Positions 63,498 through 64,000 of a DNA stretch of 64,000 bases are shown here, piece after piece. A program made the translations under genes and the position numbers. The stretch lies in assembly GCF_003332305.1 (NCBI RefSeq), contig NZ_QOIO01000007.1, positions 1-64,000 of the forward strand. Reading direction: 5' to 3'. Under the pieces are notes generated by a model. The model saw only the letters and a list, made by a program, of their open reading frames with translations, ran no database searches and was not told where the DNA came from. Origin of the DNA: Microvirga aerophila. GTDB taxonomy: Bacteria; Pseudomonadota; Alphaproteobacteria; Rhizobiales; Beijerinckiaceae. Every line of letters begins with the position of its first letter. Position 1 is the first letter of the stretch.

Positions 63498-64000
63498 ATG
63501 ACATGCCCGGAAGCCATAATCTTCGATCTGGACGGAACCTTGGTGGACAGCGCGCGCGACCTGCAGGACGCAACGAACGTCGTCCTGGCCGAAGAGGGGC
63601 TGAGATCGGTTGGGCTCGATGAGATCAAGTCCATGGTCGGCGATGGAGTCGCCAAGCTCGTCGAGCGCGCGGTTGCCGCAGCGGGCGGCGATCCTGGGCG
63701 CCTCCCTGTCCTGCTTCCCCGTTTCCTTGCAGTCTATGAGGCCAACGCCTCCCGCCATACCGTCACATATGCAGGTGTGCCGGAGACGCTGGCGGGGTTA
63801 AGGCGTTTGGGTCTCAAGCTGGCGCTTGTGACGAACAAGCCCTTCACGGCCACGGTTGAAATTCTCGGCGCGCTCAGCCTCAGGTCCTTTTTCGAGGTCG
63901 TCATCGGAGGAGATGCCCTGGCCGAGCGTAAGCCCCATCCGGCCCCTGTTCTGCTTGCCCTGAAGCAGCTTGGCGTCGAGCCGGAGGCAGCGATCATGAT
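63498..64000 (+). CDS. gph: Phosphoglycolate phosphatase-like HAD hydrolase, 3' partial
   Basis: Starts at ATG 63498 and runs open to the window end (167 codons). HAD motif I FDLDGTLVDSARDL, MVGDGVAKLVERAV, motif II LALVTNKPF, and the lysine of motif III RKPHPAPVLLAL. Length and motifs match Gph, which removes 2-phosphoglycolate made by oxidative metabolism or DNA repair. It is convergent with no other gene; motif IV lies just outside. Confidence 0.9.
   Translation, partial: MTCPEAIIFDLDGTLVDSARDLQDATNVVLAEEGLRSVGLDEIKSMVGDGVAKLVERAVAAAGGDPGRLPVLLPRFLAVYEANASRHTVTYAGVPETLAGLRRLGLKLALVTNKPFTATVEILGALSLRSFFEVVIGGDALAERKPHPAPVLLALKQLGVEPEAAIM

Noticed and set aside
1..64000. CRISPR array or prophage
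   Set aside because: No regularly spaced direct repeats, cas genes, integrase or phage structural genes were seen.

Overview
The window looks like a chromosomal segment of a GC-rich alphaproteobacterium of the order Hyphomicrobiales, most likely a Methylobacteriaceae member such as Microvirga. This is inference from family content: FixJ-type regulators, class III cyclase-TolB-TPR proteins, HmrR/CopA, several L,D-transpeptidases, an extensin-like protein, bS21 with a TTG start, many IS6-type elements. No marker gene fixes the genus. Coding is dense and ordinary outside about 20-29 kb, where intact genes are mixed with remnants.

Region 1 (0-5.3 kb): a PAS-receiver-LuxR regulator cut by the window edge, an intact adenylate cyclase-TolB-TPR gene, and an IS6-family element (3686-4498). 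The element sits between two half genes, the front of a second cyclase and the back of an NmrA-type oxidoreductase, with no target duplication. Region 2 (5.4-20.1 kb): a catabolic island that appears built for D-amino acids or modified peptides. On the minus strand are an IclR regulator, an RpiR-enolase chimera, a creatininase-family amidohydrolase, a complete dipeptide-type ABC importer, a D-threonine aldolase/D-serine dehydratase homologue and an N-acyl-D-amino-acid deacylase. A divergent plus-strand operon encodes a polar amino acid importer and a RidA protein.

Region 3 (20.1-29 kb): scrap DNA. It holds a decayed hybrid histidine kinase, head-on fragments of IS5 and IS6 elements, a lytic transglycosylase, an intact yeaH with a spoVR stump of 29 codons, a 3' tRNA-Lys fragment that looks like an attachment-site scar, an fucD gene lacking its front, a second complete IS6 element, and a sensor kinase lacking its front.

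Region 4 (29-37.3 kb) is the most interesting part. A five-gene minus-strand operon encodes a cyclase-ATPase-TPR regulator, a YcaO cyclodehydratase-type enzyme, a TfuA protein and two small proteins I do not recognise. It converges on a zinc metallopeptidase gene. YcaO plus TfuA is the known pairing for backbone thioamide formation, so this is a candidate peptide- or protein-modifying system.

Region 5 (37.3-64 kb): housekeeping and accessory genes. They include an AI-2E-type permease fused to a GAF domain, an APP1-like phosphatase, a NitT/TauT-type ABC importer, rpsU, cspA, a hemolysin III homologue, a group of envelope enzymes (extensin-like protein, two L,D-transpeptidases), an EAL phosphodiesterase, a homocysteine methyltransferase homologue, a copper-export unit (copA-hmrR with a clear operator dyad), a frameshifted glutathione transferase, a glycosyltransferase, tRNA-Ser(GCT), a Crp/Fnr regulator, and the start of a phosphoglycolate phosphatase gene running off the end.
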